Positions 41,458 through 51,760 of a stretch of 64,000 nucleotides of DNA are shown piece after piece. Below the pieces are notes generated by a model that made no database searches, was not told where the DNA came from, and was given only the letters and a program-made list of their open reading frames with translations. Each line of letters starts with the position of its first letter. The first letter of the stretch is position 1. Origin of the DNA: Erythrobacter sp. (GTDB lineage Bacteria; Pseudomonadota; Alphaproteobacteria; Sphingomonadales; Sphingomonadaceae); the NCBI GenBank assembly GCA_025698865.1, contig JAILWQ010000005.1:129445-193444 (forward strand), in the 5' to 3' direction. The position numbers and the translations under genes are program-made.

Positions 41458-42819
41458 ATGCGCTACCTACCCCTGACCGATGCCGATCGCGGCGAGATGC
41501 TCTCGCGGATCGGCGCCAGTTCGATCGACGACCTGTTCGTCGACGTGCCGCAGGAGGCGCGGCTCGACGGACCGATCGCGGGCCTGCCGCTTTACGCCAG
41601 CGAGATGGCGGTCGAGAAGCACATGCGGCGCCTGTCGAAGAAGAACCTCGCCGCGGCGGACGCGGCGTTCTTCTGCGGGGCGGGTGCCTATCGCCACCAT
41701 GTTCCGGCGAGCGTCGATCACATCATCCAGCGCGGCGAGTTCCTGACGGCCTACACGCCATACCAGCCGGAAATCGCGCAGGGCACGTTGCAGATGCTTT
41801 TCGAGTTCCAGAGCCAGGTTGCGCGCCTCTATGGCTGCGCGGTGGCCAACGCCTCGATGTATGACGGCTCGACCGCGTGCTGGGAAGCGGTGGCGATGGC
41901 TGGCCGCGTGACGAAGAAGAAGCGCGTGGTCCTCTCGGGCGCGCTGCACCCGCATTATGCCGAGGTCGTGAAGACCATGGCGAAGTTCACCGAGGACGAG
42001 ATCGCGGGCGCTAGCCCCTCGCTGACGCCCTCGCCCGACGTCGACGGACTCATCTCCCGCATCGACGAGCGGACCTCCTGCGTCGTCGTGCAGTATCCGG
42101 ACATTCTCGGCCGGCTGACCGACCTGCAACAGATCGCCGATGCCGCGCATGGGAAGGGCGCGCTTCTGATCGTCGTGAACACCGAACCGGTGGCGCTGGG
42201 CGCGGTGACATCGCCGGGCGAACAGGGCGCGGACATCGTCGTCGGCGAGGGGCAGTCGATCGGTGTCGGTCTTCAGTTCGGCGGGCCTTACCTCGGCCTG
42301 TTTGCGGTGCGTGATCCCAAGCATGTCCGCCAGATGCCGGGGCGGCTGTGCGGCGAGACCGTTGATGCTTCAGGCAAGCGCGGCTTCGTGCTCACCCTCT
42401 CGACGCGCGAGCAGCACATCCGCCGCGAGAAGGCGACCAGCAATATCTGCACCAATTCCGGCCTCTGCGCGCTTGCGTTCAGCGTCCACATGACGCTGCT
42501 GGGTGAGAAGGGCCTGCGGGCGCTGGCGGCGGAGAATCACCGCCTCGCCTGTCTCGCCGCGGACAGGCTGGCCAGGGTCCCCGGCGTCAGTGTGCTCAAC
42601 GACAGCTTCTTCAACGAATTCACCCTGCGCCTCGGTACCGATGCGCGCGAAGTGGTCCGCAAGCTGACCGGGGACGACATCCTTGCCGGTGTTTCGCTCG
42701 GGCGCTTGTTCCCGAACCATTCCGATCTTGCCGACGGGTTGCTGGTGGCGGTCACCGAAACGACGAGCGAGGAGGACGTCGAAACGCTCGCCTCCGCGCT
42801 GGAAGGAGTGCTCGCATGA
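41458..42819 (+). CDS. gcvPA: Glycine dehydrogenase (decarboxylating) subunit 1
   Basis: This 453-residue subunit is the N-terminal half of the two-subunit P protein. It begins [15 protein letters not shown] and has [40 protein letters not shown] segment (95-118) and [18 protein letters not shown]. It lacks the PLP lysine, which is in gcvPB. The stop overlaps the gcvPB ATG. Confidence 0.95.
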   Translation: MRYLPLTDADRGEMLSRIGASSIDDLFVDVPQEARLDGPIAGLPLYASEMAVEKHMRRLSKKNLAAADAAFFCGAGAYRHHVPASVDHIIQRGEFLTAYTPYQPEIAQGTLQMLFEFQSQVARLYGCAVANASMYDGSTACWEAVAMAGRVTKKKRVVLSGALHPHYAEVVKTMAKFTEDEIAGASPSLTPSPDVDGLISRIDERTSCVVVQYPDILGRLTDLQQIADAAHGKGALLIVVNTEPVALGAVTSPGEQGADIVVGEGQSIGVGLQFGGPYLGLFAVRDPKHVRQMPGRLCGETVDASGKRGFVLTLSTREQHIRREKATSNICTNSGLCALAFSVHMTLLGEKGLRALAAENHRLACLAADRLARVPGVSVLNDSFFNEFTLRLGTDAREVVRKLTGDDILAGVSLGRLFPNHSDLADGLLVAVTETTSEEDVETLASALEGVLA

Positions 42820-44405
42820 ACGCGCCAAACAAGTCCGGCTGGAAGCCCGGGACTCCGGTAGAAGGCCACAATGCGGTGAGCGGCCCTGATACCGTCACGG
42901 GAAATCGCGCGCTGATGCTGGAAGAGCCGCTGATCTTCGAGATCGCTGGGAACGACAGCACCGGCGTCGACCTGCCGGAACCGGCGGGCGGGACGAACCG
43001 CCTCGGCGGAATGGAGCGCAGCGCGCCGATCGGCCTGCCCGGCCTGTCGGAGCCGGAAACCGTGCGCCATTACACGCGCCTCAGCCGCCAGAACTACGCC
43101 ATCGATCTCGGCCTCTTCCCGCTCGGCAGCTGCACGATGAAGCACAATCCGCGCCTCAACGAGAAGGTTGCGCGGATGCCGGGCTTTGCCGACGTGCATC
43201 CCTTGCAGCCGGTCGACACCGTGCGCGGTGCGCTCGAGGTCATCAACGAGCTGGCGCACTGGCTGATCGAGCTGACCGGAATGCACGGCGTCGCGATGAG
43301 CCCCAAAGCGGGCGCGCACGGCGAATTGTGCGGCATCCTGTGTATCCGCGCCGCGCTCGAGGCGCGGGGCGATGCGCGCGAGGTCATCCTCGTGCCCGAA
43401 AGCGCACACGGCACCAACCCGGCCACCGCCGCCTTCGCCGGATACCGGGTGGAGGATATTCCGGCGACGAAGGACGGCCGCGTCGATCTCGAGGCCTTGA
43501 AAGCCCGGCTCGGCCCGGATGTCGCAGGCGTGATGATCACCAATCCGAACACCTGCGGATTGTTCGAGCGGGACATGAAGGCGATTTCCGACGCGGTCCA
43601 CGCGGCCGGCGGTTTCGTCTATTGCGACGGGGCGAACTTCAACGCCATCGTCGGCAAGGTGCGCCCGGGCGATCTCGGCGTCGATGCGATGCATATCAAT
43701 CTGCACAAGACCTTCTCCACCCCGCATGGCGGCGGCGGTCCGGGCTCGGGGCCGGTGGTGCTCAGCGAAGCGCTCAGCCCCTACGCCCCGCTGCCCTACA
43801 CCGCGCGGACCGAGGATGGCGTGGTCCACCTGATCGAGGAGGAAGGCGCCGAGGCGTTCTCGCAGGAGCATTTCGGCGGCAGCATGGCCAGCTTCGGCCG
43901 GATGACCGCCTTCCACGGCCAGATGGGCATGTTCACCCGCGCGCTGACCTACATCCTCAGCCACGGTGCGGACGGCCTGCGGCAAGTGGCGGAGGATGCG
44001 GTGCTCAACGCCAACTACATCCTGCGCAGCCTGGAGGACGTGCTGCACGCGCCGTTCGGCGAGAGCGGCCCCTGCATGCACGAGGCGCTGTTCGGCGACA
44101 AAGGCTTTGCCGATGGGCTCTCGACGCTCGATCTCGCCAAGGAGCTGATCGACGAGGGCTTCCACCCGATGACCATGTATTTCCCGTTGGTCGTCCATGG
44201 CGCCATGCTGGTCGAACCGACTGAGACCGAGAGCAAGGCCGCGCTCGACCAGTTCATCGCCGCTTTGCGCAGCGTGGCCGAGCGGGCGAAGGAGGGCGAC
44301 GAGAGCCTCAAGACCGCGCCGCATTACGCGCCGCGCCGCCGGCTCGACGAGACGCTGGCTGCGCGCAAGCCCGTCCTTACATGGAGCGACCCGAACCTCG
44401 TCTGA
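42816..44405 (+). CDS. gcvPB: Glycine dehydrogenase (decarboxylating) subunit 2
   Basis: The PLP-bearing half of glycine decarboxylase, 529 residues. The PLP lysine lies in [18 protein letters not shown] near residue 296; upstream are [14 protein letters not shown] and [10 protein letters not shown]. It is translated from an ATG overlapping gcvPA. Its end is 12 bp from the convergent flippase gene. With gcvT, gcvH and a lipoamide dehydrogenase from elsewhere it completes the system. Confidence 0.95.
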   Translation: MNAPNKSGWKPGTPVEGHNAVSGPDTVTGNRALMLEEPLIFEIAGNDSTGVDLPEPAGGTNRLGGMERSAPIGLPGLSEPETVRHYTRLSRQNYAIDLGLFPLGSCTMKHNPRLNEKVARMPGFADVHPLQPVDTVRGALEVINELAHWLIELTGMHGVAMSPKAGAHGELCGILCIRAALEARGDAREVILVPESAHGTNPATAAFAGYRVEDIPATKDGRVDLEALKARLGPDVAGVMITNPNTCGLFERDMKAISDAVHAAGGFVYCDGANFNAIVGKVRPGDLGVDAMHINLHKTFSTPHGGGGPGSGPVVLSEALSPYAPLPYTARTEDGVVHLIEEEGAEAFSQEHFGGSMASFGRMTAFHGQMGMFTRALTYILSHGADGLRQVAEDAVLNANYILRSLEDVLHAPFGESGPCMHEALFGDKGFADGLSTLDLAKELIDEGFHPMTMYFPLVVHGAMLVEPTETESKAALDQFIAALRSVAERAKEGDESLKTAPHYAPRRRLDETLAARKPVLTWSDPNLV

Positions 44406-44416
44406 CCGGCGGCAGG

Positions 44417-45679
44417 CTAGGGCCGAGTCGCACCCTCGTCGATCGTGATGCGGATCTGGTGGAGCGAAATGATCGCGACCCAGAAACCGAGCACCGAGAG
44501 CGCGCTGGAGCCTAGCACCGCAAAGCCTGCCCCCTTCAGCCCCATCCAGTCGATCGAGGTCTGGAGCAGCACGAAGGCCAGCAGCGTCGGGATGGCGCGG
44601 ATGAAGAAGGCGGTGTGCGCCTTCCCCGCGCTGACGAGCAGCGATTCCAGACTGGCGCCCACCAGCTCGAACGCGCCCGCGATGGCGAGGATGACCATCG
44701 TCCAGTAGACGCCCGCGAATTCGGGTCCGGCGATCAGAGCGAGACCGGGCCGGCCCAGAACCACCGCCGCCACCACGGCGATCACCCCTGCGCCCAGGGC
44801 GACATTGGCGATCCTGCGAGCGAGATCGTGGGCGGCGTCGCGCGCGTGGACCAGTTCCGGGTAGATCGCCTTCGAAACTGTCTGCGCCAACTGCACCAGC
44901 GCCTGACCGAGCTGGCTGGCGACGCGGAAACCTCCGGCCAGAGCCTCGCCGCCGAGCGCCCCGACCAGCAGCAGCATGAGCTGCTTGCCGCCGATATTGA
45001 GACTGCCTGTAAAATTGGTCGACCAGACGAATTTCCACGCTCCCGGATTTTCACGCGGGAGGCGGCGCAGGCTGATCTGCTTCCAGTCGATCGGCTCGAT
45101 CCGGGCGGCCGTCATCCAGATGGCGATGGCGACGCAAACCTCCGCGGCCGCCCATGCGAGGATGAAACCGGCGACGCTCGGCATGTAAAGCGCGGCCAGA
45201 CCGGCGCCGAGCGCGCGGATGGCTGGCTGAACCGCCTCGGCCGCCGTGGCGCGGCCGTAGGCGAAGTGAAGCCGCAGGATGCCCGTCGGTGTCGTCCGGA
45301 TGGAGAGTAGCGAGATCATGCAGAAGCCGAAGGCGAGGGGCAGCAGATCGCCGGGCAGCGGCAGCCAGAACTGGACGCTCCAGACCAGCGCCGCCGAAAG
45401 CGCGGCGCCGAAGGCTAGCGACAGGAGATCGAGTGCGATGGCAAAGCCGATGGCGCGCGGCGCCCCGCGGTCTTCCGCTCCCCAACGGATCACGAACTGC
45501 CATGTCTGAAAGTTGGCGATGCCGGTCACCGTCTGCCCCAGCGCGACGATCAGGGCGAAATGGCCGAACCCCTCGAGGCCCAGCGTGCGCGTCGCCAGCG
45601 CGAGGTAGACGAGGCTGAGCGCCGCGTTGAACCCGCGCCCGCCGAGCAGCCAGCCGATATTGCCCAGAAGGCGTCTCAT
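44417..45679 (-). CDS. Polysaccharide flippase (Wzx/MATE-like membrane protein)
   Basis: A 420-residue protein with about 12 hydrophobic helices and the polysaccharide-synthesis transporter style opening GNIGWLLGGRGFNAALSLVYLALATRTLG-type (6-34). It likely flips lipid-linked oligosaccharide across the inner membrane. It lies 20 bp downstream of a nucleotidyltransferase gene in the same direction. Substrate is not evident, as no glycosyltransferases flank it directly. Confidence 0.85.
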   Translation of the reverse strand: MRRLLGNIGWLLGGRGFNAALSLVYLALATRTLGLEGFGHFALIVALGQTVTGIANFQTWQFVIRWGAEDRGAPRAIGFAIALDLLSLAFGAALSAALVWSVQFWLPLPGDLLPLAFGFCMISLLSIRTTPTGILRLHFAYGRATAAEAVQPAIRALGAGLAALYMPSVAGFILAWAAAEVCVAIAIWMTAARIEPIDWKQISLRRLPRENPGAWKFVWSTNFTGSLNIGGKQLMLLLVGALGGEALAGGFRVASQLGQALVQLAQTVSKAIYPELVHARDAAHDLARRIANVALGAGVIAVVAAVVLGRPGLALIAGPEFAGVYWTMVILAIAGAFELVGASLESLLVSAGKAHTAFFIRAIPTLLAFVLLQTSIDWMGLKGAGFAVLGSSALSVLGFWVAIISLHQIRITIDEGATRP

Positions 45680-45699
45680 GCGATCCTCGCCAAGGGCGC

Positions 45700-46494
45700 T
45701 CAGCCGGCCTCGCGGCGCGTCAGCAGCTTCTCGGTAATGGCGAAGGAGCGCGGTTCGTCGACATCGATGGCGAACTCGCCGTTCGAGAGTACAACCGGAA
45801 CCAGCCGGTAACCGAACCGGCGCGAGATCTGCGCGAACAGCGTCTCCTTGTCGCCCCAGCCGAAATAGAAGCGGATGAGGTTCAGAAGGCCGAACGCTTT
45901 GGCGATGCGCCCGGGATATTTGACGAACTGACCACCGCTGCGCAGGATTTCTGCCGCCGAAAGCGCGCTCTCACTACCGATCCAGTAGGTGTTGCAGTTC
46001 GAATAGCCGCCATCCGAGAACTCGTAGAATTTCTTCTGCCCCTCGGGGTCGGCCGCCATCACGTCTTCCTTGCGCGCAAGAGCGGCGGCCGCGCCGGCGT
46101 CGGCGGCGAGGCATTTGTCGACGAATTCGGCGTAGCCTTCCGCCGTGACCAGGCAGTTGTCGGAGGTCGTGATCAGCAGCGGGAACCGCGCGTCGCCGGC
46201 ACCGGAAAACACGCTATCGACCAGATTGAAGGACCCGTCGCGGAACACGAGACGCCCGCTCGCCTGCAAGCGCGCGATGGAGGGGATCGCGGCAATCTCC
46301 TCGCGATCATGCGCGACGATGCGGATTTCCCCGATCCGTTCACAGGCGGCCAGCGCCTCTGTCACATGTTCGATCATCGGCTTGCCATGCACCGGAACGA
46401 CGCTCTTCTGGCTCACCCCGGCACGTGCGGCGAGCGGGTCCAGCGTGCCCGAACGCTTGCCGGCCATGACGAGGGCAGTGACTTTCGCGACCAT
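45700..46494 (-). CDS. Nucleotidyltransferase (MobA/GlmU-like NTP transferase)
   Basis: A 264-residue protein with the N-terminal nucleotide-binding motif ALVMAGKRSG and GKPMIEHVTEALAAC, and DNCL in the metal-binding position (TTSDNCLVTAEGYAEF). The C-terminal half includes FDxx-like IDVDEPRSFAI, as in sugar- or polyol-phosphate nucleotidyltransferases that make an activated head group. I start at MVAKVTALVMAGKR; the longer frame has no support. It is paired with the flippase gene, suggesting surface glycan or lipid head-group synthesis. Confidence 0.82.
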   Translation of the reverse strand: MVAKVTALVMAGKRSGTLDPLAARAGVSQKSVVPVHGKPMIEHVTEALAACERIGEIRIVAHDREEIAAIPSIARLQASGRLVFRDGSFNLVDSVFSGAGDARFPLLITTSDNCLVTAEGYAEFVDKCLAADAGAAAALARKEDVMAADPEGQKKFYEFSDGGYSNCNTYWIGSESALSAAEILRSGGQFVKYPGRIAKAFGLLNLIRFYFGWGDKETLFAQISRRFGYRLVPVVLSNGEFAIDVDEPRSFAITEKLLTRREAG

Positions 46495-46570
46495 GAGGTG
46501 TGCTCTAGGCCGCGCTTTCGGGCTTGGCAAAGCCTTGTCATCGCGGGGCAGGCCATGCAGCGGTGTTGCG

Positions 46571-47299
46571 ATGCGGATCGTGTTCAGCAGAAAAGGCTTC
46601 GACAGTGCCTCTGGTGGCGGCCCTTCGCCGATCCTGGACGGAGTGCCGGTCAGCCTCCCGATCCCGGCGGGCATCGCGTCGGCGACCACGTACGGCGATC
46701 TCGGCCTCGGCGCATTGGTCGCGCGCGCCAGCCGTGGCCGGATCGGGGAAGACGATCCCTGCCATCACGATCCGATGTTTCTTGCAAACGACACCTGCCT
46801 GTTCGGACAGTGCGGCGCGGCGCAGACACATCTCGCCAATCGGGGAGTGGGCGAAGGCGACGTGTTCCTGTTCTTCGGCCTGTTCCGCGACGAAGGGACC
46901 GGCGAGCCCCACCATCGCATCTTCGGCTTCCTGCGGATCGCGCGGATGGTCCGGCTTTCGGCAGGCGTGCCCGACGATCTGCTGGAGCACGCCCACCCGC
47001 ACGCTCTCGCCCTGCACGGATCGAACGACACGGTCTATTGCGGGGAAGGGCGGCAGGCCCGCCATGCGGGCGACGATCTGCGCCTGACCGTTCCGGGCGG
47101 CCCGCCTTCCCTCTGGCACCGGCCGGACTGGCTCCGGCGGGGCAGCCTCACCTATCACGATCGAGACGACCGCTGGCTGCGCGGTGGCCGGCTCCGGAGC
47201 GTTGCCCGGGGGCAGGAATTCGTCGCCGATATCGGACGGCGGCAGGCGCCGCGCGAATGGCTCGCGCGTATAATTGCCGCTATCGATAGGTCTTTATGA
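46571..47299 (+). CDS. Nmad3-like protein (nucleotide modification associated domain 3)
   Basis: A 242-residue protein with the Nmad3 pattern: IVFSRKGFDSASGGGPSPIL at the start, TYGDLG, then FGQCGAAQTHLANRGVGEGD, VFLFFGLFRD and HHRIFGFLRI. The family was defined from contextual links to modified nucleotides, mainly in phages and defence settings, and its activity is unknown. Here it is an orphan, converging with mmsB (20-bp overlap) and divergent from the nucleotidyltransferase over 76 bp. Recognition is by motif memory, so moderate confidence. Confidence 0.7.
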   Translation: MRIVFSRKGFDSASGGGPSPILDGVPVSLPIPAGIASATTYGDLGLGALVARASRGRIGEDDPCHHDPMFLANDTCLFGQCGAAQTHLANRGVGEGDVFLFFGLFRDEGTGEPHHRIFGFLRIARMVRLSAGVPDDLLEHAHPHALALHGSNDTVYCGEGRQARHAGDDLRLTVPGGPPSLWHRPDWLRRGSLTYHDRDDRWLRGGRLRSVARGQEFVADIGRRQAPREWLARIIAAIDRSL

Positions 47300-48152
47300 T
47301 CGCCGAGAAATCGAGCCCGCCATTGCCCGTCCCGGCGAAATCCTCGTAGAGCGAGGCGGCGCGCGAGCCGAGCGGCACGGCGGCATCGGCAGTCTCGGCC
47401 GCTTCCATGGCGAGCCGCAGGTCCTTGAGCATCAACGCGGTGGCGAAACCGCCCTGATAGTCCCGATCGGCAGGGCTTTCCTTCCCCACACCGGGCAGGG
47501 GCGTATAGTCGTTGAGCGGCCAGTTGTATCCGGTCGACTGGCTGGAAATCTCGTAGAATTTCTGCGGATCGAGGCCGAGCTTCTCGGCCATCTTCATCGC
47601 TTCGGACGTGCCGATCATGGTGATGGCGAGCAGCATGTTGTTGCAGATCTTGGCCGTCTGCCCCGCGCCTGCATCGCCCGCATGGATCACGGCCTTGCCC
47701 ATGGCTTCGAGCACCGGCCTGGCGCGTTCGAACGCGGTTTCGCTGCCGCCGACCATGAAGGTGAGCGTGCCGCCGTTCGCGGCCGCGATGCCGCCGGATA
47801 CGGGCGCATCGACCATCGCATAACCCGCGCCTTCGGCGGCCGCGATGGTCTCCCGTGCGGTCTCGACATCGATGGTCGAACAGTCGAGCAGCACCGCGCC
47901 TTCCGGTGCCCTGCCGATCACGCTGTCGGTATAGACCGACTTCACGATTGCGCCGTTGGGCAGCATGGTGACGACCGCTTCGGCGCCCCCACACGCCTCG
48001 CCTGCATCGGCGAAAGGCGTGCAGCCGTTGGATTTGGCAGCGGCGAGCGCGTCTTCGCTCAAGTCGAAGGCGTTGACCGAATGCCCCGCCTTCACGAGGT
48101 TCGCGGCCATCCCGCCGCCCATATTGCCGAGGCCGATGAAGGCGATTTTCAT
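47280..48152 (-). CDS. mmsB: 3-hydroxyisobutyrate dehydrogenase
   Basis: MmsB oxidises 3-hydroxyisobutyrate to methylmalonate semialdehyde with NAD+ in valine breakdown. The 290-residue protein has the Rossmann motif FIGLGNMGGGMAANL (5-19), the substrate motif DAPVSGGIAAANGGTL, catalytic Lys in AKICNNMLLAI, and C-terminal KDLRLA. GGAGAGAG lies 4 nt ahead of the ATG. It follows the enoyl-CoA hydratase gene after a 147-bp gap with inverted repeats. Confidence 0.94.
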   Translation of the reverse strand: MKIAFIGLGNMGGGMAANLVKAGHSVNAFDLSEDALAAAKSNGCTPFADAGEACGGAEAVVTMLPNGAIVKSVYTDSVIGRAPEGAVLLDCSTIDVETARETIAAAEGAGYAMVDAPVSGGIAAANGGTLTFMVGGSETAFERARPVLEAMGKAVIHAGDAGAGQTAKICNNMLLAITMIGTSEAMKMAEKLGLDPQKFYEISSQSTGYNWPLNDYTPLPGVGKESPADRDYQGGFATALMLKDLRLAMEAAETADAAVPLGSRAASLYEDFAGTGNGGLDFSAIIKTYR

Positions 48153-48179
48153 GTTCTCTCTCCAGTTAGCCCTGTCCCA

Positions 48180-48296
48180 TCAAGGGGAGAGGGTTGGGAG
48201 AGGAGCGGCGCCCGCGCGCTGAGCCCCTCTCCAATCTCGGCTAGCGAGCAGGGGCTCGCAGGCCTTCCTATCTTCTCTCCCGAGGGAGAGGGTCGG
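48180..48296. repeat. REP-like inverted repeats in an intergenic gap
   Basis: The gap between mmsB and the hydratase gene holds repeated GGGAGAGG/CCTCTCCC tracts. CTCTCCC (48275-48281) and GGGAGAG (48284-48290) are a perfect 7-bp palindrome with a 2-nt centre, and GGAGAGG at 48186-48192 pairs with CCTCTCC near 48225-48231. This looks like a dispersed extragenic palindromic element. Confidence 0.5.
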
Positions 48297-48299
48297 CGA

Positions 48300-49094
48300 T
48301 CACCGCCCCTTCCATTGTCCTTCGCGTTTCTCGACGAAAGCCGCCATGCCTTCCTTCTTGTCCTCGCTCGCGACGAGGATCTGGAAGATCCGGCGTTCGA
48401 CAATCAGCCCCTGGTCGAGGCTCGTCTCGAAGGCGGCGTTGACCATTTCCTTGTTGGCGATCGCGGCCATCGGTGGCTTGCTGGCGATCGTCGCGGCGGT
48501 TTTCAGGGCATCGGCGAGCAGATCGTCATGCGGGACCACGCGAGCCACCAGATTGCTGCGCTCGGCTTCCTCGGCGCCCATCATCCGGCCGGTGAGGCAC
48601 ATTTCCATCGCCTTGGACTTGCCGATCGCCTTTGTCAGGCGCTGGCTGCCGCCCATGCCGGGCGCGACGCCCAGATTGATCTCGGGCTGGCCGAATTTGG
48701 CGTTTTCGCTGGCGATGATGAAATCCGCCATCATGGCGAGTTCGCATCCGCCTCCCAGAGCAAAGCCGTTCACCGCGGCGATCCACGGCTTGCGGGTCTT
48801 CTTCACGACCTCACTGGTCCAAGGAGCGAAGAAGTCGTCGAGATAGAAGTCGGCTGCTTCCTTCTCGCTCATTTCCTTGATGTCGGCGCCGGCGGCGAAG
48901 GCCTTCTCGCCCGAACCGGTCAGCACCGCGCATAGCTGGCTTACATCGCCCTGATAGGCGGCGAAGGCTTCGATCAGTTCGTCCAGAACCTGCGAGTTCA
49001 GCGCGTTCAGCGCTTTGGGGCGGTTCAGCGTGATCAGCGTCACGCCCTTGTTGCCCTGCGCGTCGGTTTCGACGGTGATGGTTTCGTAGGTCAT
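48300..49094 (-). CDS. Enoyl-CoA hydratase
   Basis: A 264-residue crotonase-fold hydratase, which in this setting would hydrate methacrylyl-CoA in valine degradation. It has oxyanion-hole segments [11 protein letters not shown] (67-77) and [14 protein letters not shown] (109-122) with the first catalytic Glu in the latter helix and the second in [15 protein letters not shown]. The ATG follows the 3-hydroxyisobutyryl-CoA hydrolase gene by 18 bp. Confidence 0.93.
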   Translation of the reverse strand: MTYETITVETDAQGNKGVTLITLNRPKALNALNSQVLDELIEAFAAYQGDVSQLCAVLTGSGEKAFAAGADIKEMSEKEAADFYLDDFFAPWTSEVVKKTRKPWIAAVNGFALGGGCELAMMADFIIASENAKFGQPEINLGVAPGMGGSQRLTKAIGKSKAMEMCLTGRMMGAEEAERSNLVARVVPHDDLLADALKTAATIASKPPMAAIANKEMVNAAFETSLDQGLIVERRIFQILVASEDKKEGMAAFVEKREGQWKGR

Positions 49095-49112
49095 AGATGC
49101 TCCGGATTGCGG

Positions 49113-50165
49113 CTAGGCCAGCGGTGTCCATTCCTCGCCATCGGGAAGCGGGGCGAAGATGCTGTCGAGCAGGTCCTCGCTCACCTCTTCGGGCGTGGGC
49201 GGGTTCCACTTGGGGTCGTTGGTCTTGTCGACAATCACTGCGCGCACGCCTTCGGCAAAGTCCGGGCGGACCAGCACGCGGCTGGCGATGCGGTATTCCA
49301 TCCGCATGTTGTCGGCGAAACTGTCGAGTTCGGCGCTTTCCTTTAGCTGCCGCAGCGCCACCTTGCAGGTCTGCGGGCTCTTGGTGCCGAGCGTGTCGCG
49401 TTCCTTCTGCGCCCACTTGGTGTCTGCCGCCTCGAGGCTGGCGAGGATGTCCTCGTAGCGGTCCGAAGCGAAGTGGCGGGCGATCTTGTCGGCGTTCTCC
49501 TCGATCCGCGCCTTGGGCGCGCTGCCGACCATTTCGGAAAGGACGCCCGCGATCCGGCCAGGCTTGTCGAGAATGCGCGACTTCGCCTCGGCCACGAGAT
49601 CGGAGGGGAGGTAATGGGTGGCGAGACCCGCCCACAGGCACTCCGCCCCGTCGAGCCGCGCGCCTGTCAGGGCGAGAAACTGCCCGAGCCGCCCACCGAG
49701 ACGCGACAGGTGCCAGCCGCCGCCAACGTCGGGGAACAGGCCGATGCCCGTTTCCGGCATGGCGAACCGGGTATTCTCGGTCGCGACGCGATACTTGCAG
49801 GGCAGGGCGATGCCGACCCCGCCGCCCATGGTGATGCCGTCCATGAAAGCGACGATGGGCTTGGGATATTCGAACAGCTGATGATTGAGCCGGTATTCGT
49901 CGTGGAAGAATTTCCGCCCCGCTTTCCCGCCATCGTTGAGCGCGGATTCGCGCAGCAGGTTGATATCGCCGCCCGCGCAGAAACCGCGCCCTTCGGCGTG
50001 GTCGAGGATCACCGCCTCGATGGTGTCGTCCTCGGCCCATTCGGACAGCGCCGCGCTCATCGCATGACACATGTCGAGCGTCAGCGCGTGGAGCGCCTTG
50101 GGGCGGTTCAAGGAGATATGGCCGACCCGGCCATGGGTGTGAATCTGGATTTCATCTGTGCTCAT
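49113..50165 (-). CDS. 3-hydroxyisobutyryl-CoA hydrolase
   Basis: A crotonase-superfamily enzyme of 350 residues that releases free 3-hydroxyisobutyrate from its CoA ester. Typical features are GRGFCAGGDINLL near residue 58, ITMGGGVGIALPCKYRV near 110, and MPETGIGLFPDVGGGWHL near 135, plus a C-terminal HIBCH-specific helix bundle. Start chosen at MSTDEIQIHTHGRVG; the longer frame overlaps the dehydrogenase. It lies 5 bp after the acyl-CoA dehydrogenase stop. Confidence 0.93.
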   Translation of the reverse strand: MSTDEIQIHTHGRVGHISLNRPKALHALTLDMCHAMSAALSEWAEDDTIEAVILDHAEGRGFCAGGDINLLRESALNDGGKAGRKFFHDEYRLNHQLFEYPKPIVAFMDGITMGGGVGIALPCKYRVATENTRFAMPETGIGLFPDVGGGWHLSRLGGRLGQFLALTGARLDGAECLWAGLATHYLPSDLVAEAKSRILDKPGRIAGVLSEMVGSAPKARIEENADKIARHFASDRYEDILASLEAADTKWAQKERDTLGTKSPQTCKVALRQLKESAELDSFADNMRMEYRIASRVLVRPDFAEGVRAVIVDKTNDPKWNPPTPEEVSEDLLDSIFAPLPDGEEWTPLA

Positions 50166-50170
50166 CGTCT

Positions 50171-51316
50171 TCACTGCCGCAAGAGGTCCCGGCCCACGAT
50201 CATGCGCATGACCTGGTTGGTTCCTTCCAGGATCGAATGCACGCGCAGATCGCGCCAGAAGCGTTCGATCGGGTATTCCTTGAGATAGCCGTAGCCGCCG
50301 AACAATTGCAGCGCATCGTTGACGATCTTGCTGCCATTGTCTGTGGCGAGGCGCTTGGCCATGGCGGAAAAGCGGCTCTTGTCCGGCGCGTTGTCCGTCA
50401 CCTTCGCCGCGGCGAGATAGAGGAGAGCGCGCGCCGCCTCCAGATCGGTCGCCATGTCGGCGAGCATGAACTGCGTGTTCTGGAAATCGGCGATCGGCGT
50501 ATCGAACTGCTTGCGGTCCTTGGTGTAGGCCACCGCCTCGTCGAGACAGCGCTGCGCCCCGCCGAGCGAGCAAGCGCCGATGTTGAGCCGTCCACCATCG
50601 AGGCCCATCATGGCGAAGCGGAACCCGTCGCCTTCGGCCCCGACACGGTTGGCCACGGGGACGCGCGCATCCTCGAAGATCACCTGCGCGGTCGGGCTGG
50701 CATTCCAGCCCAGCTTCTTTTCCGGCTTGCCGAAGGAGACGCCGGGCGTGTCCTTGTCGATCACCAGGCAGGAAATGCCCTTGGTCTTGTGCTCTCCGGT
50801 GCGGACCATGGTGACGTAGACATCGTTGACGCCGCCGCCCGAGATAAACTGCTTGGTGCCGTTAAGGACATAGTGGTCGCCGTCCAGCACAGCCTGCGTC
50901 TTGAGGCCTGCAGCATCCGACCCGCTCCCCGGTTCGGTGAGGCAGTAGCTGGCGATCTTCTCCATGGTGACGAGGTCGGGCAGATATTTCGCCTTCACCT
51001 CTTCGCCGCCGAAACGGTCGATCATCCAGCTCGCCATGTTGTGGATCGAGACGAAGGCGCTGGTGGTGGGGCAGCCATAGGCCATCGCCTCCATGATCAG
51101 CGCCGCCTCGAGCCGGCCGAGACCGATGCCGCCGCTCTCCTCGGACACATAGATCGCGCCGAAGCCGAGTTCGGCGGTCTGCTTGATGACGTCGCGGGGG
51201 AAATGGGACGTCGCGTCCCATTCGCCGGCATGGGGGGTGATGTTGTCGGCAGTGAACCGCTGCGCCATTTCCTGAATGGCGAGCTGGTCGTCGGTAAGCT
51301 GGAATTGTCCTGTCAT
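50171..51316 (-). CDS. Isobutyryl-CoA dehydrogenase
   Basis: A 381-residue acyl-CoA dehydrogenase of the IBD/short-branched type. It has the FAD signatures YCLTEPGSGSDAAGL and FISGGGVNDVYV, and the C-terminal FGGYGYLKEYPIERFWRDLR motif with QVMRMIVGRDLL ending. Oxidises isobutyryl-CoA to methacrylyl-CoA. I start at MTGQFQLTDDQLAI, not the longer frame. It is first in the IBD-HIBCH-ECH-mmsB order. Confidence 0.93.
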   Translation of the reverse strand: MTGQFQLTDDQLAIQEMAQRFTADNITPHAGEWDATSHFPRDVIKQTAELGFGAIYVSEESGGIGLGRLEAALIMEAMAYGCPTTSAFVSIHNMASWMIDRFGGEEVKAKYLPDLVTMEKIASYCLTEPGSGSDAAGLKTQAVLDGDHYVLNGTKQFISGGGVNDVYVTMVRTGEHKTKGISCLVIDKDTPGVSFGKPEKKLGWNASPTAQVIFEDARVPVANRVGAEGDGFRFAMMGLDGGRLNIGACSLGGAQRCLDEAVAYTKDRKQFDTPIADFQNTQFMLADMATDLEAARALLYLAAAKVTDNAPDKSRFSAMAKRLATDNGSKIVNDALQLFGGYGYLKEYPIERFWRDLRVHSILEGTNQVMRMIVGRDLLRQ

Positions 51317-51451
51317 GGGAGCGAGCCCTAGCGTCGGTTCAGGATGGTGGAAAGGGGTGGGGGCGAGGGCCGAGCGGTTCGCCCCGCCCCGATACGGCCC
51401 TGCCATTCCGGAGGGCGGGCTCAGCTATGACTGCAGGCCGATGCGGAACCT

Positions 51452-51760
51452 TCAGCCGCAGCGGACCTCGGTGATCCTAACCCGTTCGTCATACATCACA
51501 TTGACCCGGTCCGGTCGGAAATCCATCGTGAAGACCGCACCCGGCGGACCCCAGCGAAGGGACCGGGCGCCTGTGGCGGCCATGATCTGCGCGCCCGTGT
51601 CGGCGTTGGCCATCTGGCCGATGAAGCGCTGGCCGGCCTCGGCATTGCAGGCATCGCTGCCCGAACCGGCCTCGCGATCCTCGATCGACGTTTCGGCGGG
51701 CGTGGTGGCGCAGGCAGCGAGGGTTGCGCCGGCAATGGCGGGCACGAGCATACGGATCAT
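51452..51760 (-). CDS. Inhibitor I78 family lipoprotein
   Basis: A 102-residue protein with a signal peptide and lipobox LAAC (C20), then the I78 peptidase-inhibitor pattern: CNAEAGQRFIGQMANADTGAQI-like segment, LRWGPPGAVFTMDFRPDRVNV and C-terminal ITEVRCG with paired Cys. It probably protects the periplasm from proteases. The ATG (51760) overlaps the stop of the preceding lipoprotein (TGATG), so they are coupled. Confidence 0.85.
   Translation of the reverse strand: MIRMLVPAIAGATLAACATTPAETSIEDREAGSGSDACNAEAGQRFIGQMANADTGAQIMAATGARSLRWGPPGAVFTMDFRPDRVNVMYDERVRITEVRCG

Noticed and set aside
42537..45038. 833-codon minus-strand frame across gcvPB and the flippase
   Set aside because: Shadow frame spanning two real genes; no recognisable domain.
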